A stretch of DNA of 42,608 bases from NCBI GenBank assembly GCA_934131175.1, contig CAKOZD010000014.1, positions 1 to 42,608 of the forward strand. The letters are read 5' to 3'. The stretch comes from an uncultured Bacilli bacterium (GTDB lineage: Bacteria; Bacillota_I; Bacilli_A; RF39; UBA660). Below the pieces are notes generated by a model. That model did no database searches. It saw nothing but the letters and a program-made list of their open reading frames with translations, and was not told where the DNA came from. Numbering within the stretch: position 1 is the first letter of the stretch; each line of letters begins with the position of its first letter. This document shows positions 41,997 through 42,608 of this stretch, in pieces. The translations under genes and the position numbers were made by a program.

Positions 41997-42608
41997 TTAT
42001 TGTTGAACTGGAGCAACTGGTGCAACAGATGCAACTGGTGCTACTTGTGCTACTGGAGCAACAGGACTAACTTGTGCAACTGGAGATTCTACTGTAGCTG
42101 GAGCAACTGGTGCAATTGGTTGAATAACCGGTTCTTGAGCAACAACTTCTGGTTGAACATTAGCAACAGGAATTGTTGGAATTGTTTGTGTATTTGCAAG
42201 TAGATCTGCTCCACCATATATTTGATGACTTTCTTGATTAGTATTAACATCTGGAACAACACTTGGATCTGCTCCACCATAAATAACATGTTCTTGTGGT
42301 GCAGTTTGAGGTATCATTTGAGGAGCCTCTTGCATAACTGGTTGTGCATCTACTACTGGTGCACTTGGCATTTGCATATCCATTACTGGCATTTGTTGTA
42401 CTTCAGGCATTGCATTCATTTGAGGTGCCTCTTGCATAACTGGTTGTGCATCTACTACTGGTGCACTTGGTACTTGCATATCCATTACTGGCATTTGTTG
42501 TACCTCAGGCATAGCATTCATTTGAGGTGCTTCTTGCATAACTGGTTGTGCATCTACTACTGGTGCACTTGGTACTTGCATATCCATTACTGGCATTTGT
42601 TGTACCTC
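41997..42608 (-). CDS. Pro/Gln/Met/Ala-rich repeat protein, partial (C-terminal part)
   Basis: Only the last 204 residues are in the window; the frame is open through the right edge. It consists of three low-complexity zones. First, a 34-residue unit (MPVMDMQVPSAPVVDAQPVM..., period 102 bp) repeated almost identically, nearly three times. Next, two IYGGAD-containing segments (IYGGADPSVV and IYGGADLLAN). Last, a Pro-Val-Ala pentad tail (PVAPVAQVAPVASVAP). No fold or motif can be named; Met and Gln are unusually frequent. Its terminator is at 41956-41986. The true N-terminus and start lie beyond 42608. Confidence 0.8.
   Translation of the reverse strand, partial: EVQQMPVMDMQVPSAPVVDAQPVMQEAPQMNAMPEVQQMPVMDMQVPSAPVVDAQPVMQEAPQMNAMPEVQQMPVMDMQMPSAPVVDAQPVMQEAPQMIPQTAPQEHVIYGGADPSVVPDVNTNQESHQIYGGADLLANTQTIPTIPVANVQPEVVAQEPVIQPIAPVAPATVESPVAQVSPVAPVAQVAPVASVAPVAPVQQ
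42290..42608 (-). repeat. Tandem 102-bp repeats coding for a 34-residue unit
   Basis: The segment CATTTGTTGTAC recurs at about 42390, 42492 and 42594, exactly 102 bp apart. The intervening sequence is nearly identical, with only scattered third-position and a few other changes (for example CAAATGCCA versus CAAGTACCA coding for QMP/QVP). The array runs off the window. Such arrays change copy number by slippage and often collapse in short-read assemblies. Confidence 0.9.

Noticed and set aside
1..42608. Alternative genetic code (TGA as Trp), considered because of the AT-rich, Mollicutes-like composition
   Set aside because: TGA ends genes here (for example the metallopeptidase-like gene at 4822-4824 in an ATGA overlap), and Trp positions such as the WXG100 motif use TGG.
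1..42608. CRISPR array, insertion sequences, tRNA genes
   Set aside because: No regularly spaced short repeats, transposase genes with inverted ends or tRNA cloverleaf sequences were found by eye.

Overview
The window is strongly AT-rich and reads as a chromosome segment of an anaerobic, Gram-positive-type member of the Bacillota, probably an uncultured gut Bacilli or Erysipelotrichia/RF39-like lineage. This placement is an inference. It rests on the base composition, a one-piece pyruvate:ferredoxin oxidoreductase (anaerobic metabolism), lipoproteins with lipoboxes, strong AGGAGG ribosome binding sites, a YukD/EssC-type T7SSb module, YlmH, and cell-wall hydrolases and transferases. TGA is used as a stop codon (for example at 4822), so the code is the standard bacterial one. 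I see no rRNA, tRNA, IS element, prophage or CRISPR array.

Layout. 1-9656: mostly minus-strand housekeeping and small operons: mnmA with a thioredoxin-like lipoprotein, a P-type ATPase with altered signature motifs, an operon of an unknown protein, an HExxH metallopeptidase-like protein and an ASCH protein, plus-strand ylmH, and a GH25 lysozyme. 9777-20053: an L,D-transpeptidase, then a compact type VII secretion island. In that island essC and a yukD/esaB-like gene run on the plus strand. They end at a bidirectional terminator against two small helical secretion-substrate genes (one with a clear WxG motif), a HerA-like ATPase with a glutamine-rich tail, a lipoprotein and a PP2C phosphatase on the minus strand. 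20103-29106: a housekeeping stretch with a four-gene operon (RluA-type pseudouridine synthase, NagZ-type GH3, hotdog thioesterase, asnS), then nifJ and cca.

29149-41947 is an envelope/surface block on the minus strand in three transcription units. The first is a GT4 glycosyltransferase, a PssD/Alg14-like protein, a PssE/Alg13-like domain fused to GtrA, a 1416-residue pilin-like protein with eight tandem modules, and a small anchored protein; it ends at the terminator at 34626-34657. The second is a one-TM helical protein, a phosphodiester glycosidase, and a VirB2-like two-TM segment fused to a papain-like/C39-like peptidase domain. The third is a two-module surface protein followed by a second phosphodiester glycosidase. 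The window ends inside a Pro/Gln/Met/Ala-rich protein with perfect 102-bp (34-residue) repeats.

The most notable points are the giant type IV pilin-like protein sharing an operon with polysaccharide glycosyltransferases, the pared-down T7SS island with HerA-like and PP2C genes, the VirB2-peptidase fusion, the PssE-GtrA fusion, the P-type ATPase with mutated catalytic motifs, and a probable intrinsic terminator for a plus-strand gene buried inside the opposing ASCH coding sequence. Many promoters share an extended -10 element (TGnTATAAT or TGnTATACT).
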